From Comamonas avium (lineage in GTDB: Bacteria > Pseudomonadota > Gammaproteobacteria > Burkholderiales > Burkholderiaceae_C), in NCBI RefSeq assembly GCF_014836675.1, contig NZ_JACSQK010000005.1, positions 278,529-342,528 of the forward strand: DNA of 64,000 nucleotides. The letters run 5' to 3'. Position numbers and translations under genes: made by a program. Shown piece by piece: positions 46,521 through 57,673 of this stretch. Position 1 is the first letter of the stretch, and every line of letters starts with the position of its first letter. The notes below the pieces were generated by a model. It worked only from the letters and a program-made list of their open reading frames with translations. It was not told where the DNA came from and did not search any database.

Positions 46521-48849
46521 CGCTGCAGCGATTGCAGCACGTGTTCGGCTGTAGCCGGTGCCTGCAGCTGAACCACACCGGTTTTGCCTTGCTGCTGCCG
46601 GGCGCTGGCAATGGCATTGCGCAGTGCCTCGTACACGCTGATGGCCAGCATGAACGGTGGCTCACCCACCGCCTTGCTGCCCCCTACGTTGTCTTCGCGG
46701 TTGGGTTCGTTGAACAGCTCCACCTTGAAGTGCTCGGGGATGTCGCCCGTGGCGGGAATTTTGTAGGTGCTGGGTGCGTGCGTGGTCAGCACCCCCTTGT
46801 CGTTCCACACAAGTTGCTCGGTGGTCAGCCAGCCCATGCCCTGGATGAAGCCGCCCTCTACCTGGCCAATGTCAATGGCCGGATTGATGCTGCGCCCCGC
46901 GTCGTACAGCACGTCAATGGCCAGCACCTTGGACTCGCCAGTGAGCGTGTCAATCGCCACTTCGGTGCATGCCAGACCATAGGCAAAGTAGTAAAACGGG
47001 CGACCGGTGAGGGTGGCCTTGTCGTAATGAATCTTGGGCGTGCGGTAAAAGCCGTCGCTCCACAGCTGAATGCGGTTGGCATAAGCTTCTTTGACCACTG
47101 CATTGAAGGGCCGTGAACCGCTGGGAGAATGAATCAAACCACCTGAGAACGTGATGGCACCAGCCCCGCAATTGGCCAGGCCCGCCACAAAAGCGGCCAG
47201 GTTGTTGCGCACCTTACCTGCCGCGTACTGGGCGGCACGGCCGTTCAGATCGGTACCGCTGCTGGCAGCGGTGGCGCTGGCGTTGGGTACTTTGCTGGTG
47301 TCGCTGGCCGTTACTTGCACCTGCGACAGCGGCACCCCCAGTTCATCGGCCACGATCTGCGCGACTTTCGTGTTCAGGCCCTGGCCCATTTCGGTGCCGC
47401 CATGGTTCACCTGCACCGTGCCATCTGTGTAGACGTGTACCAGCGCGCCTGCCTGATTGAACAGGGTGGCGGTAAAGCTGATGCCGAATTTGACAGGCGT
47501 AATGGCCATGCCGCGTTGCAGGACGCTGTTTTGCGCATTCCAGGCAGAAATGGCTGCTAGCCTTTGCTGGTAGTTTGCATCCTGCTCTAACTTTTGCGTC
47601 ATGGGCAGCAGGATGTTGTCTTCTACCTTCATCTGGTAGTGGGTGATGGCGCGTGGCGATGTGGCATCTGCATCGTAGTAGTTGCGGCGGCGTACCTCCA
47701 GCGGGTCCAGCCCCAGCGTGTGCGCAATGTCTCCCATGATGGTTTCAATCACGATGACGCCCTGCGGTCCGCCAAAGCCACGGAAAGCCGTGTGGCTCTG
47801 CGTGTTGAGTTTGCAGCGGTAAGAGGTGATGCTGACATCCGACAGGAAGTAGGCGTTGTCGGCGTGAAAAATGGCGCGATCGGCTACGGGGCCAGACAAG
47901 TCGGCGCTGAAGCCGCAGTGCACCGCCATTTGCAGCTTCAGGCCGGTGATCAGGCCGCTGGCATCAAAGCCGACATCCCACTCATACGAGAACGGGTGGC
48001 GCTTGCCGGTAATCATGAAGTCGTCATCACGGTCCAGCCGTAATTTGATCGGGCAGGCAAACTTGCGTGCAGCCAGTGCAGACCACACCGCCAGATGACC
48101 TGCCTGCGTCTCCTTGCCACCAAAGCCACCGCCCATTCGGCGGCACTGCACGGTGACTGCATGCGCGCCCACGCCCAGTGCGTGGGCCACCCATTCCTGC
48201 ACTTCACCGGGGTGCTGGGTGCTGGAATGCACCACCCACTGGTTTTGCTCGCTGGGAATGACGTAAGCAATCTGCCCTTCCAGATAGAAGTGCTCCTGCC
48301 CGCCCACTTCCAGCGTGCCTTGCAGGCGCTGTGCGGCGCGGGCCAGACCCGCATCGGCATCACCGCGCTGCACGTGCACTGGGGGCAGTACAAAGCTCTG
48401 TTGGGCAATGGCAGTTGCGGTGTCCAGCACGGCGGGCAGCGGCGTGATGTCGGCGACCACCTTGCGTGCAGCGCGGCGCGCGGCCATCACGCTGTCTGCC
48501 ACCACCAGGCCAATGACTTGGCCCACGTGCCAGACCTTGTCGAGCGCGAAAATCGGTTCATCGTGGCCAAAGGCCGCAAGGATGGGGTCGCCCGGAATGT
48601 CAGCTGTCAGCACCACGCCACGCACGCCGGGCATGCGCAGCGCTTCGCTGCTGTCTACGCCATGCAGCGTGCCGTGGGAGATGGTCGAGAGAATGGGCGC
48701 GGCGTACAGGGTGCCGCGCAGCTCGGGCACATCGTCCAGATAAGGGGCCTGACCCAGTACCTGCGCACGGGCGCTTTCATGGGTGCTGGATTGGCCGACC
48801 ACGGCAGTGGCGCTGGTGGTGGTGCTCAGCACGGTAGTGACAGGGGCCT

Positions 48850-48853
<4 letters not shown>
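46517..48853 (-). CDS. xdhB: Xanthine dehydrogenase molybdopterin-binding subunit XdhB
   Basis: The 778-residue molybdenum subunit oxidises hypoxanthine to xanthine and xanthine to urate. Conserved elements are RMGGGFGGKETQ, TAFRGFGGPQG (molybdenum-site arginine loop), HGGTEMGQGL and the catalytic glutamate in GGSKAVGEPPFM near the C-terminus. ATG at 48853 overlaps the xdhA stop (ATGA); the frame is open about 100 codons further up, inside xdhA, and that extension is rejected. It is cotranscribed with xdhA. Its maturation factor XdhC is encoded 4 kb away on the other strand. Confidence 0.95.
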
Positions 48854-50355
<1,502 letters not shown>

Positions 50356-50412
50356 AGGCTTGCAATCTGGCGGTTTTTTGGCGATTAAGCCACTCGAACA
50401 CGGGGATGGCAT

Positions 50413-50435
50413 ATAGACTTCTGTATGCAGTCTAT
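50413..50435. promoter_or_regulatory. Candidate operator in the xdhAB leader
   Basis: ATAGACT and AGTCTAT form a 7-bp inverted repeat around CTGTATGCAG, a variant of the TGTATACA core. It lies 58 bases before the xdhA start. Confidence 0.5.
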
Positions 50436-50487
50436 GCGTTTAAAGCAATAAAGTCGGCGGTGGTGTCGCCGTTGACAATATGCTGCA

Positions 50488-50502
50488 ATTTGTATACAGA
50501 CG
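50488..50502. promoter_or_regulatory. Candidate purine-regulon operator upstream of xdhAB
   Basis: AATTTGTATACAGAC holds a perfect TGTATACA at 50491-50498, in the intergenic region between xdhA and the divergent gene at 50598. Confidence 0.65.
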
Positions 50503-50597
50503 CTGTAAGCAATTTTCGTGCAAGGCTATTGATTCCTTTGAGCTGCCTTGTGATGGTTAAACTTCCTGACCTTTTTTCTTAGACCTTTTGCCGCAAC

Positions 50598-51392
50598 ATG
50601 AGCTTTTCTAACTTTTTGCGACGCGCCAAAAGCTCTCTCAATTTCTGGTCAGCACCCGTGCAGCTGGCATCTGATTCCCCTGAGTTCCATATTGACGAAG
50701 TTTCCGAGCGAGTGGCCAAGCTCCAGGCTCCCAAAGCCAAAGAGCCTGCGCAATTTCACTCTCTGGTCAAGCTGGCCCCAATCCCTGTACCGCGTGAGGT
50801 GCGCTGGGAAAGTCAGGCCATATATATGGGGGCATGGGCTGGCGTTGCAGTGCTTGCATGGGGGGGCTTTCAAGTACCTGCAGACTGGTTGCTGTGGTAT
50901 GGCGCTGCCGCTGTCCTGATCTTTGCGATGCTTTTTCGCATTGAAGGTCCGCGTACACGGGCTGAGCGGCTGCAGCGTGAAGCAGAAGTGCAGCGCTGCC
51001 ATGAAGCCTATTTGCAGGCAGAGGCCCATTTGAAGGCCGTGCTCAGCGAAGGCTTCAATGAGCGGATGGAAGAGCTCAACAGTATCCGTTCGACGTACGA
51101 CGATGCTTGCCGCGCTCTGGGGTCGGTGGATCCGGGCAAGAACAGCAAACTGCTTGCAGCGCTTGCGAATCCGTCACGGACCGAAAAGACAGAGGAAGAT
51201 GAGCTGATGGAGCAAATGTCGCAGATGGAGCGAAAGATGCTGAAGTTGGTGGATGAGCTGGAGGATTACTCTGATGTCCACAAAGTAGCGATCGATGAGG
51301 CCATCATGGCGCGCCATAACGCTCGACTGGCGTACTGGCAGGCCAAACTGGACGAAGCTGCATTAACGGGTGAAGCCGTACAGCAACATTGA
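50598..51392 (+). CDS. Hypothetical membrane protein with coiled coil
   Basis: I do not recognise this 264-residue protein. Residues 1-70 are polar, two membrane helices follow at about 73-92 and 97-115 (IYMGAWAGVAVLAWGGF, WLLWYGAAAVLIFAML), and the rest is charged and helical (RTRAERLQREAEVQRCHEAY, EEDELMEQMSQMERKMLKLV), consistent with a cytoplasmic coiled coil. ATG at 50598. It is divergent from xdhA but nothing in it suggests a purine function. Strong coding features and a full-length frame make it a likely real gene. Confidence 0.7.
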   Translation: MSFSNFLRRAKSSLNFWSAPVQLASDSPEFHIDEVSERVAKLQAPKAKEPAQFHSLVKLAPIPVPREVRWESQAIYMGAWAGVAVLAWGGFQVPADWLLWYGAAAVLIFAMLFRIEGPRTRAERLQREAEVQRCHEAYLQAEAHLKAVLSEGFNERMEELNSIRSTYDDACRALGSVDPGKNSKLLAALANPSRTEKTEEDELMEQMSQMERKMLKLVDELEDYSDVHKVAIDEAIMARHNARLAYWQAKLDEAALTGEAVQQH

Positions 51393-51467
51393 CAACCGAA
51401 TAATCCCTGCCCTTGTGGCACCAACGTATTGGCATACTGGGTCGCATTCGCGGCCCTTATTTCTTTC

Positions 51468-52391
51468 ATGCGAGAAGCCACGCTTTTAGAAAAAATAGAT
51501 CTGCACTTGATACGCGTGCTGCACACGGTGATTGCCGAAAGCAGCGTCTCGCGTGCAGCAGTGCGTCTGGGTATGCACCAGCCGGCGGTTTCTACGGCGC
51601 TCAAGCGCTTGCGGGATTTGTCGGGGGACCCCATTCTTGTGCGCTCGGGCAGTGGCATGCAGCCCACCGATGCAGCGCTGAGCATGCTGGAGCCTGCGGC
51701 CGCCATCTTGCAAGCCGCAGAAAATTTATTTACCGAAGCGCGTGCATTTGATCCACGCGTGGCAACGCGAACCTTCCGTATTGCTGCCAGCGATTACCTG
51801 GATCCCCTGTTCCTTCCCCAACTGGTTGCGCACCTGAAAAAGCAGGCCCCGCTGTGTACGGTAGAGATCATGGCCTTGAACCATGATGTCGATTACAGCG
51901 GGCAATTGGCCCAGGGCGATGTGGATATCGTGATCGGCAACTGGCCCCAGCCCCCGGCTGAGCTGCGCATGGCGCAGCTGTTTGCCGATGACACGGTATG
52001 TCTGGTCAGCCACAAGCACCCGGCAGTGCGCCGGGGCTGGAAGGCCAAAGAGTGGCTGGATGCTGAGCACATTGCGCCGATGCCGACCCACCCTGGCGCT
52101 AAAGGCGTCATTGACGAGGCGCTGAATGCACTGAATCTGCGTCGCAACATTGCGGTGCGCTGTGCGCACTTTGGCTTGATGCCTCAAATGGTGGCATCGA
52201 GCTTGCTTGTGCTGACGACAGGCCGGCAATTTTGTGAGCGCTATGCAGCGCAGCTGCCGCTGGCAATTTTGCCGCCCCCAATTGCGCTGCCGCAAATGCG
52301 CTACTACCAGCTGTGGCACGACCGTACGCACCACTCCAGTGCTGGTGTCTGGCTGCGAGAAGCTGTAAAGAATACTGCCATGAAGCTATAA
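51468..52391 (+). CDS. LysR-family regulator upstream of the nucleoside ABC operon
   Basis: A 307-residue LysR-type regulator. The helix-turn-helix lies at about residues 10-65 (LIRVLHTVIAESSVSRAAVR, LGMHQPAVSTALKRLRDLSG), followed by an effector domain (RIAASDYLDPLFLPQLVAHL). ATG at 51468 begins the family N-terminus; a TTG 13 codons earlier is less likely. It is 82 bases upstream of, and in the same direction as, the nucleoside ABC operon, so it probably regulates uptake. Its 3' end forms a short palindrome (AGCTATAAAAAATATAGCT). Confidence 0.88.
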   Translation: MREATLLEKIDLHLIRVLHTVIAESSVSRAAVRLGMHQPAVSTALKRLRDLSGDPILVRSGSGMQPTDAALSMLEPAAAILQAAENLFTEARAFDPRVATRTFRIAASDYLDPLFLPQLVAHLKKQAPLCTVEIMALNHDVDYSGQLAQGDVDIVIGNWPQPPAELRMAQLFADDTVCLVSHKHPAVRRGWKAKEWLDAEHIAPMPTHPGAKGVIDEALNALNLRRNIAVRCAHFGLMPQMVASSLLVLTTGRQFCERYAAQLPLAILPPPIALPQMRYYQLWHDRTHHSSAGVWLREAVKNTAMKL

Positions 52392-52473
52392 AAAATATAG
52401 CTATTAAATTAAGCCAAATCTGCTTCTGAGTAGGTTTTTCACAAGATTTATTGAAACTGAAACAATCTCGCGC

Positions 52474-54063
52474 ATGAATTCCCCTCAATCCATCCCCACG
52501 CCCGGTGCCGTGCCACCGCGCTTGCAGCTGGTGGGCATTACCAAGCGATACCCGGCCGTGGTGGCCAATGACGGGGTATCGCTGACGGTGCAACCCGGTG
52601 AAGTGCACGCCGTACTGGGTGAAAACGGCGCAGGCAAGTCCACGTTGATGAAGATCATCTATGGCACGGTCAAGCCTGATGAAGGCCAGGTGCTGTTTGA
52701 TGGCAAGCCCGTCAATATCCGCAATCCCCAAGAGGCACGCCAATACGGTATTGCGATGGTGTTCCAGCACTTCAGCCTGTTTGACACGCTGACCGTTGCT
52801 GAGAATGTCTGGCTGGGCCTGGACAAGCGCATGTCTTTGGCTGAGGTCACAGCACGCATCGAATCCAAGGGCGCTGAATACGGCATGGATATTGATCCCT
52901 TGCGCCCTGTGCACACCCTGTCTGTGGGCGAGATGCAGCGTGTGGAAATTATTCGTGCCCTGCTGACTGACCCGCGTGTATTAATCCTGGATGAGCCAAC
53001 GTCCGTGCTCACACCGCAAGCGGTGGACAAGTTGTTTGTGGTGCTCAAGAAGCTGGCCTCGCAAGGCTGCTCTATCTTGTACATCAGCCACAAGCTGCAC
53101 GAAATTCGCGAGCTGTGCACCGCCTGTACCGTGCTGCGTGGCGGCAAGGTCACGGGTTACTGCAATCCACAAGAAGAAACGAATGCCTCGCTGTCGCGAC
53201 TGATGATTGGTGCCGAGCCACCAGCGCTGCAGTACCGTGAAGTAAAGACCGGCAGCGTTGTGCTGCATGTCAATGGTCTGAGCCTCAAAAAGCAGGACCA
53301 GTTCGGCGTGGACCTGATCGACATGCGGTTTGAAGTGCGCGCTGGCGAGGTGCTGGGCATTGCCGGAGTCTCGGGCAATGGCCAGCGCGAGCTGCTCTAT
53401 GCGTTGTCAGGCGAAGACACGCGAGCAGCGGCACACATGATCGAGGTGGCTGGCAAAGCTGCAGGGCGCCTGAACCCCAGGCAGCGCCGCCAGCTGGGCC
53501 TGCACTTTGTGCCAGAAGAGCGCCTGGGCCGTGGTGCCGTGCCCACCATGGGGCTGGCACACAACATGCTGCTGACGCGTGATGACGCGGTGGGCAGGGG
53601 CGGCTGGCTGAACATTGGCAAGCTGCAGGTGCATGCGGCAGACATCATCCGCCGTTTTGGTGTCAAGGCAGGAGGGCCGAACGCGCCGGCCAAGTCGCTC
53701 TCCGGCGGTAACCTGCAAAAGTTCATTGTGGGCCGGGAAATTGATGCAAAGCCCAAGCTTTTGATTGTCTCGCAGCCCACATGGGGCGTAGATGTAGGGG
53801 CCGCAGCGCAGATTCGTGGTGAGATTTTGGCGCTGCGCGACGCTGGCTGTGCGGTGCTGGTGCTCAGCGAAGAGCTGGACGAGTTGTTTGAAATCAGTGA
53901 CCGTTTACACGTGGTAGCCAAGGGGCAGTTGAGCCCCTCGCTGCAGCGTGCAGATGCCACGCTGCAGTTAGTGGGTGAATGGATGAGCGGTTTGTGGAAT
54001 GCCGATGTGCAGCAGCACCTGGCCCAGGTTGAAGCAGAAAACGGAGGCACGCAGCATGTTTAA
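52474..54063 (+). CDS. Nucleoside/purine ABC transporter ATPase (two NBDs)
   Basis: A 529-residue tandem ATPase of the BMP-family nucleoside importers (YufO/NupA-like). The first domain has Walker A GENGAGKST (49-57), signature LSVGEMQRVE and Walker B VLILDEPTS. In the second domain the Walker A is degenerate (GVSGNGQRE), while LSGGNLQKFIVGREI and LLIVSQPTWGVDVG are kept. That asymmetry is normal for this family and for sugar importers such as RbsA. First gene of an operon with two permeases and two receptors; its stop overlaps the next gene by eight bases. Confidence 0.93.
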   Translation: MNSPQSIPTPGAVPPRLQLVGITKRYPAVVANDGVSLTVQPGEVHAVLGENGAGKSTLMKIIYGTVKPDEGQVLFDGKPVNIRNPQEARQYGIAMVFQHFSLFDTLTVAENVWLGLDKRMSLAEVTARIESKGAEYGMDIDPLRPVHTLSVGEMQRVEIIRALLTDPRVLILDEPTSVLTPQAVDKLFVVLKKLASQGCSILYISHKLHEIRELCTACTVLRGGKVTGYCNPQEETNASLSRLMIGAEPPALQYREVKTGSVVLHVNGLSLKKQDQFGVDLIDMRFEVRAGEVLGIAGVSGNGQRELLYALSGEDTRAAAHMIEVAGKAAGRLNPRQRRQLGLHFVPEERLGRGAVPTMGLAHNMLLTRDDAVGRGGWLNIGKLQVHAADIIRRFGVKAGGPNAPAKSLSGGNLQKFIVGREIDAKPKLLIVSQPTWGVDVGAAAQIRGEILALRDAGCAVLVLSEELDELFEISDRLHVVAKGQLSPSLQRADATLQLVGEWMSGLWNADVQQHLAQVEAENGGTQHV

Positions 54064-55138
54064 GCTCGAACCCCGTCCTCAGGTCTCCAAATTCTGGACC
54101 TATGGCGCACCCGTCCTGGCGCTGTTGATCACGGTGGCGATAGGTGTGATGTTGTTCATTGCTCTGGGCAAAGACCCGGTCAACGGCCTGCAGGCATTTT
54201 TCTGGGAACCTATCAAAACGAGCTATGCCCTGGGCGAGCTGGTGATGAAGGCCACGCCTTTGCTGCTGATTGCGCTGGGCTTGTCGGTCTGCTTTCGCTC
54301 CAACATCTGGAACATTGGCGCAGAGGGGCAGTTTGTCATTGGTGCTGTCACGGCAGGCGGCGTAGCGCTGCTGGCAGACAAAAGCACCGGTCCCTGGATT
54401 GTTCCGGCCATTTTGCTGGCCGGAGTATTGGGTGGCATGTTCTGGGCAGGCATCGTGGCATTTTTGCGCGACAAGTTCAACGCCAATGAAATCTTGGTCA
54501 GCCTGATGCTGGTGTACGTCGGTACGCTGGTGCTGGGCTACCTGGTCTATGGCCCCTGGAAGGACCCCATGGGCTACAACTTCCCGCAGTCCAAGGCATT
54601 TGAGCGCGTGACGCAGATTCCCAAGCTGATTGAAGGCACCCGCGTGCACATTGGCACGCTGCTGTCGTTGCTCGGTGTGGCTGCACTGTGGGTGTTTTTG
54701 TTTCGCACCAAGGCCGGCTTTGCCCAGCAAGTGGGCGGTATGGCACCTGCAGCTGCACGCTACGCAGGCTTTTCGTCGCGCCGCGCGCTGTGGACGGCGT
54801 TGCTGATCTCTGGCGGCACTGCCGGCTTGGCGGGTGCGCTGGAAGTGGCAGGCCCCATTGGGCAACTGACCCCATATGTACCTGCCGGCTATGGCTTTGC
54901 CGCCATCATCGTGGCCTTTGTCGGCCGTCTGCATCCTGTTGGCATGATCTTTTCGGCAATTTTGATGAGCATGTTCTATATCGGTGGCGAGCTGGCGCAG
55001 TCGCGTTTGGGCTTGCCGAAATCTTTGACTGGCGTATTCCAGGGGCTGTTGCTGTTTACGCTGCTGGCTTGCGATACCTTGATTGCCTATCGTGTCCGCT
55101 GGGTAGCCGCTAAACCTGCAGTGAAGGGAGCACCGTAA
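54056..55138 (+). CDS. Nucleoside ABC transporter permease 1
   Basis: A 360-residue BPD_transp_2-type permease (YufP/NupP-like) with 8-10 membrane helices. Typical stretches are NIWNIGAEGQFVIGAVTAGG and NANEILVSLMLVYVGTLVLG, plus GYGFAAIIVAFVGRLHPVG near the end. ATG at 54056 follows ACGGAGG and overlaps the ATPase gene; the frame runs 19 codons further upstream inside that gene. It pairs with the next gene as a heterodimeric channel (TAATG junction). Confidence 0.92.
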   Translation: MFKLEPRPQVSKFWTYGAPVLALLITVAIGVMLFIALGKDPVNGLQAFFWEPIKTSYALGELVMKATPLLLIALGLSVCFRSNIWNIGAEGQFVIGAVTAGGVALLADKSTGPWIVPAILLAGVLGGMFWAGIVAFLRDKFNANEILVSLMLVYVGTLVLGYLVYGPWKDPMGYNFPQSKAFERVTQIPKLIEGTRVHIGTLLSLLGVAALWVFLFRTKAGFAQQVGGMAPAAARYAGFSSRRALWTALLISGGTAGLAGALEVAGPIGQLTPYVPAGYGFAAIIVAFVGRLHPVGMIFSAILMSMFYIGGELAQSRLGLPKSLTGVFQGLLLFTLLACDTLIAYRVRWVAAKPAVKGAP

Positions 55139-56058
55139 TGGATGCGTATGCATTGCTGTTTGCTTCAACGCTGAGCGCTGGCACCGTGCTGGCCTTGGCT
55201 GCGATGGGGCTGCTTATCAATGAAAAAGCGGGTGTGATCAATCTGGGTGCTGAAGGCATGATGCTGTGCGCAGCGCTGGCCGGTTTTGCTGCCGTGGTAC
55301 ATACCGGCAGCACGTGGATAGGTTTTCTGGCAGGGATGGGCGCTGGTGCTTTGCTGGCAGCCATCTTTGGCGTGCTGGTCATCTGGCTCAATACCAACCA
55401 GTCGGCCACCGGCTTGGCTCTGAGCCTGTTTGGCGCAGGATTTTCGGCATTCGCTGGGTTGAACTATGTTCAGGCCAAGATGCCAGAGTCGCCCAAGTAT
55501 GCGATTCCCTATCTGGCTGATCTGCCTGTGGTGGGCCCTGCCTTGTTTCGCCACCATCCCCTGGTGTACGGGGCCATCATCATTGCGGCGCTGCTGGTGT
55601 ATTTCCTGTATCGCACGCGTGCGGGCCTGGTCTTGCGCTCGGTGGGTGAGTCGCCAGAGTCTGCCCATGCGCTGGGCTACAACGTGCGCATGATCCGCCT
55701 GGGCGCTGTCATGGCCGGCGGCGCACTGTGCGGTCTGGCAGGCGCTTACGTGTCAACGGTCTATACGCCTTTGTGGGTGGAGGGCATGGTGGCTGGCCGC
55801 GGCTGGATTGCCTTGGCTCTGACCACTTTCGCCACATGGCGGCCAACGCGAATCTTGCTGGGTGCCTACTTGTTTGGTGGCGTGACCATGTTGCAATTTC
55901 ACCTGCAGGCCTCGGGCGTACACATTGCCAGCCAGCTGCTGAGCATGCTGCCTTATGTGGCGACCATCGTCGTTTTGGTGCTGATTTCGCGCAATCCTGC
56001 ATGGATTCGTGCGAATATGCCGGCTTCGCTTGGAAAGCCGTTTTACCCGGGCTCTTAA
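55138..56058 (+). CDS. Nucleoside ABC transporter permease 2
   Basis: A 306-residue permease of the same family (YufQ/NupQ-like). It shows the shared INLGAEGMMLCAALAGF motif, SATGLALSLFGAGFSAF and VAGRGWIALALTTFATW. The start overlaps the stop of permease 1 by one base (TAATG). A hairpin with a T-run follows it, before the receptor gene. Confidence 0.92.
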   Translation: MDAYALLFASTLSAGTVLALAAMGLLINEKAGVINLGAEGMMLCAALAGFAAVVHTGSTWIGFLAGMGAGALLAAIFGVLVIWLNTNQSATGLALSLFGAGFSAFAGLNYVQAKMPESPKYAIPYLADLPVVGPALFRHHPLVYGAIIIAALLVYFLYRTRAGLVLRSVGESPESAHALGYNVRMIRLGAVMAGGALCGLAGAYVSTVYTPLWVEGMVAGRGWIALALTTFATWRPTRILLGAYLFGGVTMLQFHLQASGVHIASQLLSMLPYVATIVVLVLISRNPAWIRANMPASLGKPFYPGS

Positions 56059-56109
56059 ACAGAGCTGACAACCATGACGCTGTGCTCTGGCAAAGGGCAC
56101 GCAAAGCGC

Positions 56110-56138
56110 AAGGCGGGCTTTTCAGGTCCGCCTTTTTT
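56110..56138 (+). terminator. Attenuator-like hairpin before the first BMP receptor gene
   Basis: AAGGCGG and CCGCCTT pair around 11 bases and are followed by TTTTTT, 24 bases before the receptor start. Either partial termination inside the operon or a separate receptor promoter is implied. Confidence 0.65.
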
Positions 56139-56161
56139 ATATCCATGTCGAGGAAACACAC

Positions 56162-57319
56162 ATGTCCCAACTGCACAAACGCACCGTGTTGAAGATGGTG
56201 GCCCTGTCGGCCATCACCATTGCCACTTTGGCCGCTTGCGGCAAGAAAGAAGAAGCCGCTCCTGCTCCCGCTGCAGCACCTGCTGCAGATGCTGCTGCCA
56301 AGAGCGAACCGCTGAAGGTTGGCTTTGTGTACGTCAGCCCCATTGGGGACGGCGGCTGGACATTCCAGCACGAGCTGGGCCGCAAGGCGGTGCAAGACAA
56401 GTTTGGTGACAAGGTCGCGACCTCGTTTGTGGAAAGCGTGGCTGAAGGTCCAGACTCCGAACGCGTCATGCGTGACATGGCTGCGCAAGGCAGCAAGCTG
56501 ATTTTTGCAACCAGCTTTGGCTACCAGGAGTATGTGCAGAAACTGTCCCCTGAGCTGCCAGAAGTGAACTTCCAGCACGCAACGGGCTACAAGCAGTCTG
56601 CAAACAGCTCGACCTACGACGCCAAGACCTTTGAAGGCGCGTACATGGCCGGTATCGTGGCCGGTGCCATGAGCAAAACCAAGACCATTGGTGTCGTCGC
56701 TTCTGTGCCAATCCCTGAGGTGGTGCGCAACATCAACTCATTTGTTCTGGGTGCGCAAAGCGTCGATCCCACGATCAAGGCCAAAGTGGTGTGGGTGAAC
56801 TCCTGGTTCAGCCCACCCCAAGAAGCAGAAGCGGCCACCAGCCTGATCAACGGCGGTGTGGACGTGATGTACCAAAACACCAACTCTCCTGCAGTGCTCA
56901 AGACAGCAGAAGAGCGCGGCGTGTACGCCTTTGGCAAGGACGGCGACATGAGCGCCTACGCACCCAAGGCTCACCTGGGCTCTGCCGTGATTGACTGGGC
57001 GCCTTACTACACCAAGGTGGTGCAAGATGCGCTGGACGGCAAGGTAGAAAACGGTCAGAACTTCTGGTGGGGCGTCAAGGAAGGCGCGATGGATCTGGTG
57101 AAGATCTCTGACGATGTCCCGCAAGAGATCAAAGACAAGGTTGCCGAAGTGCGCAAGGGCCTGAAGGACGGCACATTCCAGATCTGGAAGGGCCCTTTGA
57201 AGGACAACACAGGCAAGGAATTGCTGGCCGATGGTCAAGTGGCTGATATGCCCTTCATCACCAGCATCAAGTTCTATGTGAATGGCATTGAAGGCAACGT
57301 GCCCGGCGCAGGCAAGTAA
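56162..57319 (+). CDS. BMP-family nucleoside receptor lipoprotein 1
   Basis: A 385-residue ABC receptor of the basic membrane protein (PnrA/BmpA-like) family that binds purine nucleosides. A lipoprotein signal ends in LAAC with Cys26, followed by an Ala/Pro linker. The fold shows VGFVYVSPIGDGGWTFQHEL (binding-site aromatic near the start), SKLIFATSFGYQEYV, GAYMAGIVAGAMSKT and AHLGSAVIDWAPYY. It is the receptor of the operon upstream. A close paralog follows at 57674, after a terminator. Confidence 0.92.
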   Translation: MSQLHKRTVLKMVALSAITIATLAACGKKEEAAPAPAAAPAADAAAKSEPLKVGFVYVSPIGDGGWTFQHELGRKAVQDKFGDKVATSFVESVAEGPDSERVMRDMAAQGSKLIFATSFGYQEYVQKLSPELPEVNFQHATGYKQSANSSTYDAKTFEGAYMAGIVAGAMSKTKTIGVVASVPIPEVVRNINSFVLGAQSVDPTIKAKVVWVNSWFSPPQEAEAATSLINGGVDVMYQNTNSPAVLKTAEERGVYAFGKDGDMSAYAPKAHLGSAVIDWAPYYTKVVQDALDGKVENGQNFWWGVKEGAMDLVKISDDVPQEIKDKVAEVRKGLKDGTFQIWKGPLKDNTGKELLADGQVADMPFITSIKFYVNGIEGNVPGAGK

Positions 57320-57362
57320 ATTTGCTTCATCACAAGGGCGAGCTGCCCTTGCGTGATACCAG

Positions 57363-57390
57363 GGCCTCCCGTTGAACGGAGGCCTTTTTT
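57363..57390 (+). terminator. Terminator after the first BMP receptor gene
   Basis: GGCCTCC and GGAGGCC pair around eight bases and are followed by six T residues. A smaller hairpin (CAAGGGC / GCCCTTG) precedes it at 57332. Confidence 0.85.
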
Positions 57391-57673
57391 GTGGCTCAGG
57401 CGCGCATGGAAAGTGTCTGCGCTATACCCCCATTGCGTATGAAATGGCATGCATCTTGCGATTGAGCATGAATGCAACGCCGCAGCCTGCAGCCGCACGT
57501 GAATTGACCGGTTGTGAAACAGCAGCGCTAGGATGTGCCTGTTTCGTAAAAGCGCAGCTGTTTTATGCAACCATCACGCCTTTGGCAGTGGTTGCTTGAA
57601 GTGCTGGCTCAAAAGGCTGGGCGCAGGTGTTGCTGCAATGGTTTGCTTACTCCCCGATCCAAAAGGATGATTC
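57391..57673. other. Leader region of the second BMP receptor gene
   Basis: About 280 bp with no gene. It contains a sigma-54-like promoter at 57445 and a ribosome site (AAAAGGATGATT) directly before the ATG at 57674. Confidence 0.5.
57445..57460 (+). promoter_or_regulatory. Possible sigma-54 promoter for the second BMP receptor gene
   Basis: TGGCATGCATCTTGCG matches the -24/-12 consensus (TGGCACG-N4-TTGCA) at all but two positions and keeps the invariant GG-N10-GC spacing. It would start transcription near 57471, 200 bases before the gene. A sigma-54 promoter would fit nitrogen-controlled purine uptake. No activator site was identified. Confidence 0.45.

Noticed and set aside
50472..50498. 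TTGACA / TATACA as a promoter for the gene at 50598
   Set aside because: The spacing is 15 bp, short for sigma-70, and the -10 part coincides with the palindromic operator, so the call is not secure.
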